A stretch of 64,000 nt of DNA, taken from the NCBI GenBank assembly GCA_023954715.1, contig JAGSHD010000006.1, positions 196,515 through 260,514 on the forward strand, read 5' to 3'. The position numbers and the translations under genes are program-made. The notes under the pieces are model-generated. The model searched no databases. It saw nothing but the letters and a program-made list of their open reading frames with translations, and was not told the origin of the DNA. Positions 19,208 to 28,389 of this stretch are shown piece after piece. Source of the DNA: Candidatus Cloacimonadota bacterium. Its GTDB lineage: Bacteria; Muiribacteriota; UBA6191. Positions within the stretch are counted from its first letter, which is position 1; each line of letters starts with the position of its first letter.

Positions 19208-22200
19208 CTATCCTGCAAGATATTTATTTAGTGCTAAAACTAAAACATCTAATTTAAAAGGTTTGGGTATAAATTCAAGCTCTCTCATATTTTTCACATC
19301 TAAAACTGTTTGATCTGACTCTAGTAGCGCAGAAATTACTATCACTTTTATATCCTTGTATTTTTCTTGGCCATTCATATAACGCATTAAATCTTGCCCA
19401 TTCATATTGGGCATCATTAGATCTACTATCAAAATATTAGGAGCAAAACTTGCTAAAATAGCTGAAGCTTCAATACCATCACGCGCAGTTTTCACTATAG
19501 CTGAAGGAAAGTGCTCCCTTAAAATATTATTAATCGTGAACAACATCCCATCATCATCCTCTGCTACTAATATTTTAGGCACATCTGACAAGGAAACATG
19601 TTTTTGCTCATTGCTATATTTTTGTAATACATCATAAACATTTTTACGAACAAAGGGCTTTGTAATATAGTCCACCATACCAGTAGTAAAGCAAACTCTT
19701 TTATCGTTGGCATCACCATTTTCTATCAAAGCAATAACTGGTGTATCTCCACCGCTTTGGAGTATTTCTTTAGTAGCTTCAATGCCATCTGTATTTGGCA
19801 TATCAATATCCATCAAAATAATATCGTATCTTCTTTGAGAGGCTTTGTTAATAGCTTGTCGTCCATCTACAGAAATAGTAACAGAGTGCCCCATTTGTAC
19901 AAGAATCTTTTCAATCATTTTTTGATTTATGAGGTTGTCTTCTGCTACCAATATATCTAAAGTAGAAGCTCTACCTAACTCTAACAAAGGCCCAAAACCT
20001 TTGCTGTCTTTACCTTGTTTTAATACTTTTATTAGAGATTTAAATAAAACACTTCTTTTTATTGGTTTTACCAAAAAGGAATCAAAACTCTTAGACTGAA
20101 TTGCATCAATGACTTCGGGTTTAAGTTCAGTTGTAAGAGCTATTTTTTTAATGTCTTGATTTACACCATCAACAAACAAATTCAAGTCTTTATCCTTGCT
20201 ATCTTTTAAGTCTATATTCACAAGAACAACTTCTATTGCCTTAGTTTGAATCAACTCAGATGCCTCTTCGACATTAGATGCATTAAATACTTCGCATCCC
20301 ATAGACCTACATAATTCGGAGCAAATACTCAATGATACAGAGTTTGCTTCTACAACTAAAACATTTACACCTAAAAACTCTTTATTAATTTTTGCTCTTT
20401 CTTTTGTTAACTCCAGACTTATATTCTTTTGTAAGTTCAGCACAAATGAAAAAGTACTTCCCTGACCTAACTCACTTTGAAAGTTTAATTCTGAACCCAT
20501 TATTTCTAATATTCTTTTACACAAAGGTAGCCCTAAGCCAACACCATTATACTTTCGCGTAACAGATCCATCGCCTTGCTCAAACCTCTCCAATATTTTG
20601 CTGTAATTTTCTTTCGCAATACCTACTCCACTATCAGAGACAGAAAACTTTAACTGGATTGAGGTTTCGTTTTCACTTTGGACCTCTACTTTTGTTAATA
20701 CCTCACCCTTTTGGGTGAATTTTACAGCATTACTCAACAAATTGTTCAATACTTGTTTTAATCGAAACGAATCAAATACAACTTGTCCCTGAATTTCAGG
20801 CATAGAAATCAAAAGCTCGATATTTTTATCTCCAATTTTAGGACGAATCAAGTTATTACAAGCAAAAACAATATCTTCTAAATAAAGAGGTTTATACTCT
20901 AACCTCATTTGCTGTGTAGAAATGCTATTTAGGTCTAAAAGATCATTCACTAAATCTAATAATCCACTTGCACAATCTTTTACTATCCCAAGTGACTCTC
21001 TTTGATCATCGTTTAACTCTCCATCTAATAATAAATCTGTAAAACCTATCACCCCATTTAGAGGGGTTCTTAGTTCATGGGTCATATTAGATAGAAAGTT
21101 TGACTTTGCTATGGACCCTTGTTGGGCATCAGACAATAGTCTCTGTAACTGTTTATTTTGTGCCTCTAACTCTTTTGTTATGATACTCCAATGCAAAAGA
21201 ACACCTGAATAATTGTTAAAGTCATCAAATAATGCAGACAAATTTAACTGAATAGTCTCTCCACCTAGTAAAATTTGAGATTCGTAAGGTAGGTTTTCTG
21301 GGTCTGAAATTATCGTATCGACATGCTTTGGATTAGAATGAAAAACATCCACAGAAGAACCTAATATCTCCTCAACTTTAATTGGTAAAAAGTCTTTTAA
21401 TGTTTCAAATTTATCCAGTGACGCTTGATTAACAAAATCGATTATTCCTTCTAAATTAGCTGCCATAGTACAAATAGGGGATGCATGAGAAATTCTAGCA
21501 GAACGATTTAAAGTGTTTCGTTGATCAATCCTTTTAGTGATTAACTCCCAAGTAATCATTGGCCCTATATATCTACTTTCTGAATCATAAATAGCTACAG
21601 CATCTACAACTATTGTTTCTTCTTGAATATGCACCTTCATTTGAAATGGCATTTTACTATCATCCTTAATTAATTCTAAAATTGTAGATGCATCGGACAT
21701 AAAGTGAAAAAGGTGAGTTTTATATGAATTGAGCTCAATACCCAATTGGTTCAATAAAGTATTTGCTTGGATATTTTGAAAATGGATTAAACCATCACTA
21801 TTTAAAAGAAATGTTGCTAATCTATGAGAAGATAGGCTGGAGATTAACGGGGCTATTGCATCAAGAGCTAAACCACTATCATTACGTAATTTACTTGTTT
21901 TTAGCCACAGACTATAAAGAGAGCTTGCAGCACTAGCAAGTGGTCCCTTCTCACCTGAATACTTTTTTAAAACTTCTTGTTCTTGGTGTGTTAAATCATA
22001 ATTTTCTGACTTGATTTTACTAGCTATCGTGGATAAGTCATTTAAAGGATTATTTAATGATTTTTTTATTACCCACAATAAAGCAAATATATTGATTAAT
22101 AATAAAATTAACAGAAAATCAACTAGATTTATTGACCTACTTAAATTTTCTTGTCCTAGACTAGATAGTTTCTCATTATTTTCTGTACTCAGAGATCTGC

Positions 22201-22327
22201 TCTGTAGTGCGCTTAACTTAAGATTTTGTTCTTGTAATTTAAAGTCTATTTTCATAGAACTCATTGTTAAAAAACACAAAAATAAAGATATAAGACAAAT
22301 AACTAAAATTTTAGCTTGATCCCTCAT
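19208..22327 (-). CDS. Hybrid sensor histidine kinase with three receiver domains
   Basis: A 1039-residue membrane sensor. Order: transmembrane helix at about 8-26, short periplasmic loop, second helix at about 69-90, two PAS-like regions (about 150-390), a HisKA dimerisation domain with phospho-His417 in NMTHELRTPLNG, and a HATPase domain with NLLSNAVKF (N box), DSGVGIA and GVGLGLPL (G boxes). Three receivers follow: the first (about 650-765) is degenerate, with VEANS in place of the usual acidic pair; the second (from about 790) has AEDN and MDIDMPNTDG; the third (from about 917) has AEDDDG and VDLMMPNMNG. No DNA-binding output domain or adjacent response regulator is seen, so phosphate may leave to an unlinked partner. 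Confidence 0.94.
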   Translation of the reverse strand: MRDQAKILVICLISLFLCFLTMSSMKIDFKLQEQNLKLSALQSRSLSTENNEKLSSLGQENLSRSINLVDFLLILLLINIFALLWVIKKSLNNPLNDLSTIASKIKSENYDLTHQEQEVLKKYSGEKGPLASAASSLYSLWLKTSKLRNDSGLALDAIAPLISSLSSHRLATFLLNSDGLIHFQNIQANTLLNQLGIELNSYKTHLFHFMSDASTILELIKDDSKMPFQMKVHIQEETIVVDAVAIYDSESRYIGPMITWELITKRIDQRNTLNRSARISHASPICTMAANLEGIIDFVNQASLDKFETLKDFLPIKVEEILGSSVDVFHSNPKHVDTIISDPENLPYESQILLGGETIQLNLSALFDDFNNYSGVLLHWSIITKELEAQNKQLQRLLSDAQQGSIAKSNFLSNMTHELRTPLNGVIGFTDLLLDGELNDDQRESLGIVKDCASGLLDLVNDLLDLNSISTQQMRLEYKPLYLEDIVFACNNLIRPKIGDKNIELLISMPEIQGQVVFDSFRLKQVLNNLLSNAVKFTQKGEVLTKVEVQSENETSIQLKFSVSDSGVGIAKENYSKILERFEQGDGSVTRKYNGVGLGLPLCKRILEIMGSELNFQSELGQGSTFSFVLNLQKNISLELTKERAKINKEFLGVNVLVVEANSVSLSICSELCRSMGCEVFNASNVEEASELIQTKAIEVVLVNIDLKDSKDKDLNLFVDGVNQDIKKIALTTELKPEVIDAIQSKSFDSFLVKPIKRSVLFKSLIKVLKQGKDSKGFGPLLELGRASTLDILVAEDNLINQKMIEKILVQMGHSVTISVDGRQAINKASQRRYDIILMDIDMPNTDGIEATKEILQSGGDTPVIALIENGDANDKRVCFTTGMVDYITKPFVRKNVYDVLQKYSNEQKHVSLSDVPKILVAEDDDGMLFTINNILREHFPSAIVKTARDGIEASAILASFAPNILIVDLMMPNMNGQDLMRYMNGQEKYKDIKVIVISALLESDQTVLDVKNMRELEFIPKPFKLDVLVLALNKYLAG

Positions 22328-22461
22328 ACTCTCTACTATACTCCCTCTATACCTAAAATAGATATTTAATTCGAATCGATTAGCAATTTCTTCTATAGAC
22401 GAATTATTAATGTAAAATTAGCTAGACACGTAATCTCTATAGAGTTTGGCAACTTATCAGT

Positions 22462-22497
22462 CACTAATTATTAATCTTTTAATATTAATAACTAATG
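22462..22497. repeat. AT-rich hairpin upstream of the hybrid kinase
   Basis: CACTAATTATTAAT (22462-22475) pairs with ATTAATAACTAATG (22484-22497) at 12 of 14 positions around an 8-base loop. It lies about 135 bases upstream of the kinase start, within the 284-base gap before the CiaB-like gene's terminator. It might be an operator or leader hairpin; there is no U-tract. Confidence 0.4.
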
Positions 22498-22570
22498 AGT
22501 CTAATCAAAAATCAATTATATCGCTATATTTTCAACTAACTATTTTTCAATAAAAGTACTTATTTTAAAA

Positions 22571-22597
22571 AAGGCCCCCATCTAAGATGGAGGCCTT
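22571..22597 (-). terminator. Rho-independent terminator of the CiaB-like gene
   Basis: AAGGCC-C-CCATCT pairs with AGATGG-A-GGCCTT, a GC-rich stem with one internal mismatch. Read on the minus strand, it is followed by TTTT from the A-run at 22567-22570. It begins 14 bases after the stop codon of the minus-strand gene ending at 22612. Confidence 0.85.
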
Positions 22598-22611
22598 AAA
22601 AAATTTATCGA

Positions 22612-24534
22612 TTATTCATCAAATGGCATATAATTATCCCTACTATCACTAATATCTACTTCTCTACCATACTTTTTATAAAGATCCCAATACCATACAG
22701 ACATGGCTTGGATTGTTTTGTCTTTGGACTCGTAAAATTTTCCTTCTTTAACAACAAACTCATCTAAAAACGATTGTGGATCATTTTTAGGTAAATAGTA
22801 ATCAACAACCAGCTTTTTATATGTGTCAAAATACCATTGTTTAATCGCTTCAAACTTTTCAACCGATAGATCAATTTTTAAATCTAGTTTTTCAGTGTCA
22901 AAGGCTATAACCCCTGTGTCTAACAGTCCCTTTAAATGTATCAAAGACTCCATGTAATAAGGTAAGACTTCAGGGGTTTCTTTCCAGGCAATCAAACCTA
23001 TGCTTCGTTTCACCACATCACTTAAAATATGTTCGCACAATGCTTGATCTTTTGCTTCCCCCTCAGTATCCATAAAAAATGATACTAATCCACCTGTTGT
23101 AGCTTTCCACTCTTCTACATTTTTATACTGACCACTACCATTCATTACTGCCTCAGTATCTTCATTCGTCCATAAAATATGTCCATACTCGTGACCGATC
23201 GTTGTAATATCATAAATTTGAAACCATAAGGCTTTGTTTTTAAAGGTAATTTCTCTTTGTTTTTTCAAAAACTCTTTACCATAGACTTCTTTACCCAACC
23301 GAATAAACGGTCTGCTTCTAAGAGTTTGTAAAATATTATCAGGAAAAGCGAAAATCTTTTTTCCATACTCTTTAGATACAAGCTCATCATTTGGAACAAC
23401 TTGAGCAGATGGAAGACCACAATAGTCTGCTGCATAAAATAAACCGACTCTACCAATATGTAATTGTACTGAATCTAGCTTATTGATGGAAAACTCTACG
23501 GTATCTTCAAAGTCTTTATTATCTAGACCAAACGATAGATAAAACTTTTCTGCCATTTCCTCTAGTTTTCTTTTTCTAAATCCCTTTGTAGAATGCTCTG
23601 GATTTGAAATTCGAACATCCCATTCTAAGGCCACCGCTTGTCTGTAATGATCTTCATAATACTCCAAGGGATGTGCTGGTTGAATTGGACTAGAAATACC
23701 CATCCATTTTCTATCTACATCTGCCCATCTATCAATTAATGTATGTACTTCTTTTTCTTCAAAAGCGATACTTAAAGCAGCCAAATAATCAACCCATGCT
23801 TCTTTCTCATGAAATGTAGGATCAGAACAATCTTTTAACTCATCTTTTAGGGTATTAATTTCTTGGACTACTGCTCCAACATGAGTTGGGAAAACCTCAC
23901 AATAAGCTTTAGACTTCCACTCGTCCCCGTCTTTTACTAAAACGGAGTAAGAGCGATCACCGGGGTTTCCGTGATGCCCCTTATCAATTAAACCATTTTC
24001 GCTTAAGAAACTTACAACTTTTTTAGAGTCACCATTAAATTCAGAACTAAGCTTTTGATTTACACCATCAATAATAGTACGAGTCCAATCAGGTTGCCAA
24101 TTCGTCATTTTCAGTCCAATTTTATGCATTCCTTTTAAGGCTGTTCGATAAAAATATGACAATAACTCTCGATCTTCAATAATCGCTAAAAATTCTGCAT
24201 TTTTCTCTTGATAAAACTCACTTACCCATAAATAGGCTTGCTCACGGCTTAGACGAATCTCATCTTCATTTCTACCCACCTTCTTTAAAACTTGGATTAA
24301 AGAGTCATCTCGCAACGAAACTAACCGGGTAATCAATGCTAGCCTAGTCTCATTTGTTTGCTCCAAAGATAATTTTTGTAAAAAATCATCTATAAATGCT
24401 AATTGAGTTTTTCTTTCAGAAGAGAGTTCTTTTGATTCGACCAATTCAAAAAATGAGTCTGTTTTTTTGTTTAAACCCACTAAAATGTTTTGTACCTCTT
24501 CTACTTCTTTTAAAAAATCTACAGCTGTTTTCAT
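22612..24534 (-). CDS. CiaB-like family protein, putative zinc metallopeptidase
   Basis: The 640-residue product has no signal peptide. The segment GHEYGHILW contains a zinc-site HExxH motif (His448, Glu449, His452), and about 23 residues later VEEWKATTGGLVSFF supplies Glu474/Glu475, a candidate third ligand, as in gluzincins such as the M49 peptidases. The HEYGHILW plus EEWKATTGG arrangement and the length also recall proteins annotated as invasion protein CiaB, first described in Campylobacter, and I think this is that family. No invasion role follows from the sequence; a cytosolic peptidase is at least as likely. It is monocistronic, ending in a clear terminator. Confidence 0.6.
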   Translation of the reverse strand: MKTAVDFLKEVEEVQNILVGLNKKTDSFFELVESKELSSERKTQLAFIDDFLQKLSLEQTNETRLALITRLVSLRDDSLIQVLKKVGRNEDEIRLSREQAYLWVSEFYQEKNAEFLAIIEDRELLSYFYRTALKGMHKIGLKMTNWQPDWTRTIIDGVNQKLSSEFNGDSKKVVSFLSENGLIDKGHHGNPGDRSYSVLVKDGDEWKSKAYCEVFPTHVGAVVQEINTLKDELKDCSDPTFHEKEAWVDYLAALSIAFEEKEVHTLIDRWADVDRKWMGISSPIQPAHPLEYYEDHYRQAVALEWDVRISNPEHSTKGFRKRKLEEMAEKFYLSFGLDNKDFEDTVEFSINKLDSVQLHIGRVGLFYAADYCGLPSAQVVPNDELVSKEYGKKIFAFPDNILQTLRSRPFIRLGKEVYGKEFLKKQREITFKNKALWFQIYDITTIGHEYGHILWTNEDTEAVMNGSGQYKNVEEWKATTGGLVSFFMDTEGEAKDQALCEHILSDVVKRSIGLIAWKETPEVLPYYMESLIHLKGLLDTGVIAFDTEKLDLKIDLSVEKFEAIKQWYFDTYKKLVVDYYLPKNDPQSFLDEFVVKEGKFYESKDKTIQAMSVWYWDLYKKYGREVDISDSRDNYMPFDE

Positions 24535-24955
24535 AATTCCTCTTTTTCGATTTTTTCAGCAATATCATGTCACAAAATCATATACAATTTTCGTTTTATA
24601 TGAACAAGTATCGCTTAGGGTCACAGGGATAAAATTGCTATCTAAAGATGGCACTTATACTGAGCTATTTCACCTGAAAAAACGTGTTACTAACTCTGAG
24701 TATGCCTTTATTTATCCTATTTTCAATAAAAATTCAACTGATTTTTTTAAAACCTTTTAAATTAGACCCTTATAATTAATGAAGAGTACACATTAAACTT
24801 TTATCTTTTTTACTCTTATGAACAGTTTTAAACTTTAGACCATTTAACAATTTTTATGCTCTAAAAGCTGACTACTTTTTTTGTTTATTGTATAATTTGT
24901 CAATCGTTAGCAATGATTTCGTTTAAACACTCCACAACTGTTCTAGGAATTCTAT
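24535..24955. promoter_or_regulatory. Divergent intergenic region with promoter for the HEAT/pseudopilin locus
   Basis: These 421 bases contain no gene I can support. CTGACT (24868-24873), a 17-base spacer and TATAAT (24891-24896) form a good sigma70-type promoter for the plus-strand gene starting at 24956, giving a leader of about 50 bases. The middle has an open frame (to 24760) that is the tail of a shadow frame from the CiaB-like gene. The rest is AT-rich. Confidence 0.5.
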
Positions 24956-26653
24956 TTGGAAAACTCGTCAAACATACCTATATCCATAATCCAAGCCTTA
25001 GACTCTTCTGATGTAGATCAAAGACGATCAGCCCTGATAAAACTTATACAAAATTATAAGGGCCCTGAGGTAGAAGAGCATGTTTATTGTATGTGCCAAA
25101 AGGAACAAAACCAAGAGTTAAAATATCTTGCTCATAAGGCATTAAAACGCTTAAAACAAAACTCTAATGGATTAAGATCAAACAAAAATAGTGATGTTAA
25201 AACCTTAATTGATCAGCTCTTAAAGCAGAGCCCTGATAAACGAAAAGAAGTTTATAAGCGTGTCCTTGAGTCTAGCAATGATCCTTTAAAAGCAGAACTT
25301 TTGAACCGCCTATTTAAAGATATCAAAGCTTACGAAAGCAGAGACTATTTGACCACTCTACTTCGAGAAAACCTAAAAAAAAGCGGTGCTGAAATCTTAC
25401 CTACCTTTATCAAAGCTATCGGTATTTTTGGCTCTGAAAAAGAAGTCAGCTTGTTGCAAAAATACTTAAATCACTCAGACCCTCGAGTAATTGCTAATGC
25501 AGTTGAATCTTTAGATTTTTTAGGTTTCGAGTATACGGCTTCTATGGTAAACCACCTCTTAACGCATGAAGATAATCGAGTTCGAGGTAACGCCATCGGT
25601 CTTATTTTTAAATTCAACCCAGAAAAAGGAGTCAAAGAAATTGTAAGGATAAGTCTATCTAGTAAGGCGTGGATGAGATCTACGGCTCTATATTGTATTG
25701 ATACTTATGACTTTGAAGATAAACTAAATTTGTTGTTTGAAATGATACAAGCCGAGTTTGATCCCGAACTCAAAGCTAAAATTAGTGAACTAATTGTTAA
25801 ATTTTGCGACCTTCAATTCGCAAAGCAATTTGCTACTTTCATTAAATCTAATCAAGACCAAGGTTATCAAAAGCTATTAAGTGATATTTGTACAAAACTT
25901 GCCATAGATGAAAGTCTTTTAGATCAAGAAGTTAATGATGAAATTATTAAAAAATCTAAGATGGACAGCTCTAAAAAAGCCCTGTCAGAGGATAGTAAAA
26001 AAAGAGAAAAAGCAAAAAGTAAAATAGATACTCAAAAATCACAAAATAAGGTAACCCCTAAATGGCAAATAGCTTGCCTAACTTTTTCACTCGTTTTTGC
26101 ATTTTCTATTTTTGCTTTTGCCAAAATTAAACTTATTGATCAAAAAAGCTATATAGTCAACCCTATTTCAAAACGAAAAGAGATTCCCACTGATGTCAAA
26201 AAAAATCTAATGACGGCAGAGCGACTCATTAATTCTGCAAAATATAAATTGGCGACATCAAAACTAAAATCCTATCTAAAATTAGATAAAAGCTCTAAAA
26301 GAGCCAAGTTTTTACTCAGTGAATCCCTAATTCTTCAAAAGCAAGACCTTGATGCTGAAAAAATTCTGTTAAAATTAGCCAAAAAGTACCCTAGTGACTT
26401 CAAAATTTTCCATCGAATAGCTGTTTTGTATATCTATAGGTTAAACAAACCTGATCTTGCCTTGAAAAACCTGCAAATAGCATTAAAACTAAACCCTAAA
26501 TCCATTAAAAGTTTAAAAGCGATGGCTGAACTTCATTTATTTAAGGGCGATAAAGTTAAAGCACAAGAGTATTATGATACAATTGCTGAGCTAGTTGGCA
26601 GCGAGTTAAAATTAGACGACTATTACCTAGGTTTGCAAAGATCCATGTTATGA
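24956..26653 (+). CDS. HEAT-repeat/TPR membrane protein, unknown function
   Basis: The 565-residue product has three parts. Residues 1-320 are helical HEAT-like repeats (for example VIANAVESLDFLGFE, VRGNAIGLIFKF). A Lys-rich linker leads to a single transmembrane helix at about 369-390 (CLTFSLVFAFSIFAFAKI). Residues about 415-560 are TPR units that would lie outside the inner membrane. So the HEAT part is cytoplasmic and the TPR part periplasmic. It starts at TTG with AGGA seven bases upstream. Its stop overlaps the ATG of the next gene as ATGA, tying it to the pseudopilin genes. A platform for pseudopilus assembly is an inference from that context. Confidence 0.8.
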   Translation: MENSSNIPISIIQALDSSDVDQRRSALIKLIQNYKGPEVEEHVYCMCQKEQNQELKYLAHKALKRLKQNSNGLRSNKNSDVKTLIDQLLKQSPDKRKEVYKRVLESSNDPLKAELLNRLFKDIKAYESRDYLTTLLRENLKKSGAEILPTFIKAIGIFGSEKEVSLLQKYLNHSDPRVIANAVESLDFLGFEYTASMVNHLLTHEDNRVRGNAIGLIFKFNPEKGVKEIVRISLSSKAWMRSTALYCIDTYDFEDKLNLLFEMIQAEFDPELKAKISELIVKFCDLQFAKQFATFIKSNQDQGYQKLLSDICTKLAIDESLLDQEVNDEIIKKSKMDSSKKALSEDSKKREKAKSKIDTQKSQNKVTPKWQIACLTFSLVFAFSIFAFAKIKLIDQKSYIVNPISKRKEIPTDVKKNLMTAERLINSAKYKLATSKLKSYLKLDKSSKRAKFLLSESLILQKQDLDAEKILLKLAKKYPSDFKIFHRIAVLYIYRLNKPDLALKNLQIALKLNPKSIKSLKAMAELHLFKGDKVKAQEYYDTIAELVGSELKLDDYYLGLQRSML

Positions 26654-27150
26654 CACGACAATACTATCATAAAAAATCATCAGATCAACGCGGATTTCAG
26701 CTAATTGAAGTTATGGTTGCCGTTGTAATTCTTGGTATTGCTTTTGGCTCATTAATAATGTTGTCTATGGGATCATCAAAACAATTGCAAAAGAGTGCTG
26801 ATTTATTGATGGCAATCTCCTTAAGCCAATTAGTCATGGAAAAATCAAAAGCCTTGCCATATGGTTTGATCGACAGTGTAGCTTTTACCAAAGTCTATAA
26901 AGGGTCATCAGGTACATCCGGTCTATTTGATCAATTTGAAGCACTCGATGGTAAAAGTTATTCAATTGATGATAAAAATACGCCTGCACTGTATAAGCAG
27001 CTACAATCTATGAATTACCAATACAAAATAGAAGTAGAAAAAATTGATAACACAGCAGACAGCAAGTTCATTCAAGTTACAATACAATGGACAAACAAAG
27101 GAAATATCTTAAGTTATCAACTTAATGGATATCTATCAAAACGTGTATAA
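26650..27150 (+). CDS. Type II secretion/type IV pilus minor pseudopilin, GspI/PilV-like
   Basis: The 166-residue product has a class III signal: a basic leader, then RG|FQLIEVMVAVVILGIAF, with Gly at -1, Phe at +1 and Glu at +5 for prepilin peptidase cleavage and methylation, followed by the hydrophobic alpha1 helix and a globular C-terminal part. Size and the later QLVMEKSKALPYG segment resemble GspI/PilV-type minor pseudopilins. Start and upstream stop overlap as ATGA. No gspG/pilA major pilin, GspD secretin or GspE/F is in the window, so this trio must work with components encoded elsewhere. Confidence 0.85.
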   Translation: MTRQYYHKKSSDQRGFQLIEVMVAVVILGIAFGSLIMLSMGSSKQLQKSADLLMAISLSQLVMEKSKALPYGLIDSVAFTKVYKGSSGTSGLFDQFEALDGKSYSIDDKNTPALYKQLQSMNYQYKIEVEKIDNTADSKFIQVTIQWTNKGNILSYQLNGYLSKRV

Positions 27151-27655
27151 ATTAAATAAAATACATAAGGTAAAAAAAGCTTTTACTCTTCTTGAAGTAA
27201 TTATAGCTTCTTCTATCTCCATCACCATGTTTGCTATTGTCTATAACATGTTTTTCTCAACACTCAAACAAGATAAAGTATCCGAAGAGTACAATAAAAA
27301 TATTTTTCAATCTCGAGTTGTGTTACTTCGAATTCAAAGAGAGCTACGAGATGCTAGAGACTTAATCCACCCAACGCTAGCAACAAATCAAACCATAGTC
27401 TCTTCTAAATATATCGTATATAAAGACAAGTTAAACAAAATTAAGACAATCTATCTCGATACAAAATCAAAAGAAGTCAAAAGCTTTGAGATAAAACTCC
27501 CCGATGGCGATATAGTGTCTGGAAAAAAGAGTCTTGGCAAATCCATTGAGTCCCTTGTTTTCACTTATGATATCAAGAGTTCTAGTGGTTTACAGTTTCG
27601 AGTTGGCACAAAAGGCTTTCAACTCTTAGGTGCAGTAAGGCTTCTAAATGTTTAA
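27125..27655 (+). CDS. Minor pseudopilin, GspJ/PilW-like
   Basis: The 176-residue product has a prepilin motif KKA|FTLLEVIIASSISI with Phe +1 and Glu +5 but Ala rather than Gly at -1, and a long helix followed by a soluble domain. The IFQSRVVLLRIQRELRDARDLI segment is typical of GspJ/PilW. The ATG at 27125 overlaps the preceding gene by 26 bases; a GTG at 27143 (8-base overlap) is an alternative start with a leader of more usual length. Neither has an obvious ribosome-binding site. Its 3' end overlaps the next gene by 8 bases. Confidence 0.82.
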   Translation: MDIYQNVYKLNKIHKVKKAFTLLEVIIASSISITMFAIVYNMFFSTLKQDKVSEEYNKNIFQSRVVLLRIQRELRDARDLIHPTLATNQTIVSSKYIVYKDKLNKIKTIYLDTKSKEVKSFEIKLPDGDIVSGKKSLGKSIESLVFTYDIKSSSGLQFRVGTKGFQLLGAVRLLNV

Positions 27656-28304
27656 TCTCCAAAATTTACGAAGAAGAGGAAACGCCATAATTATTGTGCT
27701 AATTCTAACAACGATTGTGGTTCCTATTGCATTTATTATGATGCAAAGATCTAGAGCACAAGCATTTATGGTAAAGAAAGCTTATGATTCTTTGTTATTA
27801 TCTCACTCGGCACTTTCTGGAATAGAATTGGTCATTGATAACCTAAGAAAAGGAACCTTTACTTCGGGCCCTCATACAGGAAGTGTCTCTGATGGAGTCT
27901 CTTTTGAAGCATATGTAGACACCTCTGGAATCGGACTTACCGGCCAAAAAATATGTCATATCTTTTCAAAAGCCATTGGAGACGGTGGTGATAGTGTTTT
28001 ATTTATTGCTGCTGTAGGAGTCTATCCAAAGACTGCTAACAATATTGTTGTTCCCAAAAACTACTATACTCAATACGAGGACAAGTTTATCGACACATTT
28101 TCTGCTAGAGCCGCCATATTAAATGGTATGGAAAACGATCATGCTGATTTTGTTGATGTACTAAAGATAGAAGGTCAAATTAAGGCAAATGACTACAGAA
28201 CCATTTTACAGTCCTCAGGCAATAATATCCCTGATGAGTTGATTCAAAGTGAGTGGAATACCAAAATTGTTCCGCTGTTAATGTCTCATAAGGCTTCACC
28301 CTAA
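27648..28304 (+). CDS. GspK/PilX-like pseudopilin component
   Basis: The 218-residue product starts with RRRGNAIIIVLILTTIVVPIAFIM, a basic leader with Gly before a hydrophobic helix but no Glu at +5, the exception expected for GspK, the pseudopilus tip. SHSALSGIELVIDNLRKG matches the helix after the GspK/PilX N-terminus, where Ala-Gly-Ile/Leu repeats are usual. At 218 residues it is shorter than GspK (about 300), so the inserted alpha-domain seems reduced; PilX is an alternative. It overlaps the upstream pseudopilin gene and precedes the lipoprotein gene by 85 bases. Confidence 0.75.
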   Translation: MFNLQNLRRRGNAIIIVLILTTIVVPIAFIMMQRSRAQAFMVKKAYDSLLLSHSALSGIELVIDNLRKGTFTSGPHTGSVSDGVSFEAYVDTSGIGLTGQKICHIFSKAIGDGGDSVLFIAAVGVYPKTANNIVVPKNYYTQYEDKFIDTFSARAAILNGMENDHADFVDVLKIEGQIKANDYRTILQSSGNNIPDELIQSEWNTKIVPLLMSHKASP

Positions 28305-28318
28305 GTTTTCTCTAACCC

Positions 28319-28354
28319 TTGACAAGTTTTACCTTTATCACTGATACTTATAAT
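28319..28354 (+). promoter_or_regulatory. Possible internal promoter before the lipoprotein gene
   Basis: TTGACA (28319-28324) is followed after 18 bases by GATACT (28343-28348), which runs directly into TATAAT (28349-28354). TTGACA-18-GATACT is an acceptable sigma70 promoter; TATAAT would need another -35. It could give the lipoprotein and cyclase genes expression independent of the pseudopilins. Confidence 0.35.
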
Positions 28355-28389
28355 AGGCTATATTTTCTTTGAAACCATTGGATAACATT

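Noticed and set aside
24600-24760. A small protein in the divergent gap before the HEAT gene
   Set aside because: It is only the tail of a shadow frame from the opposing CiaB-like gene, without a start or ribosome-binding site of its own.
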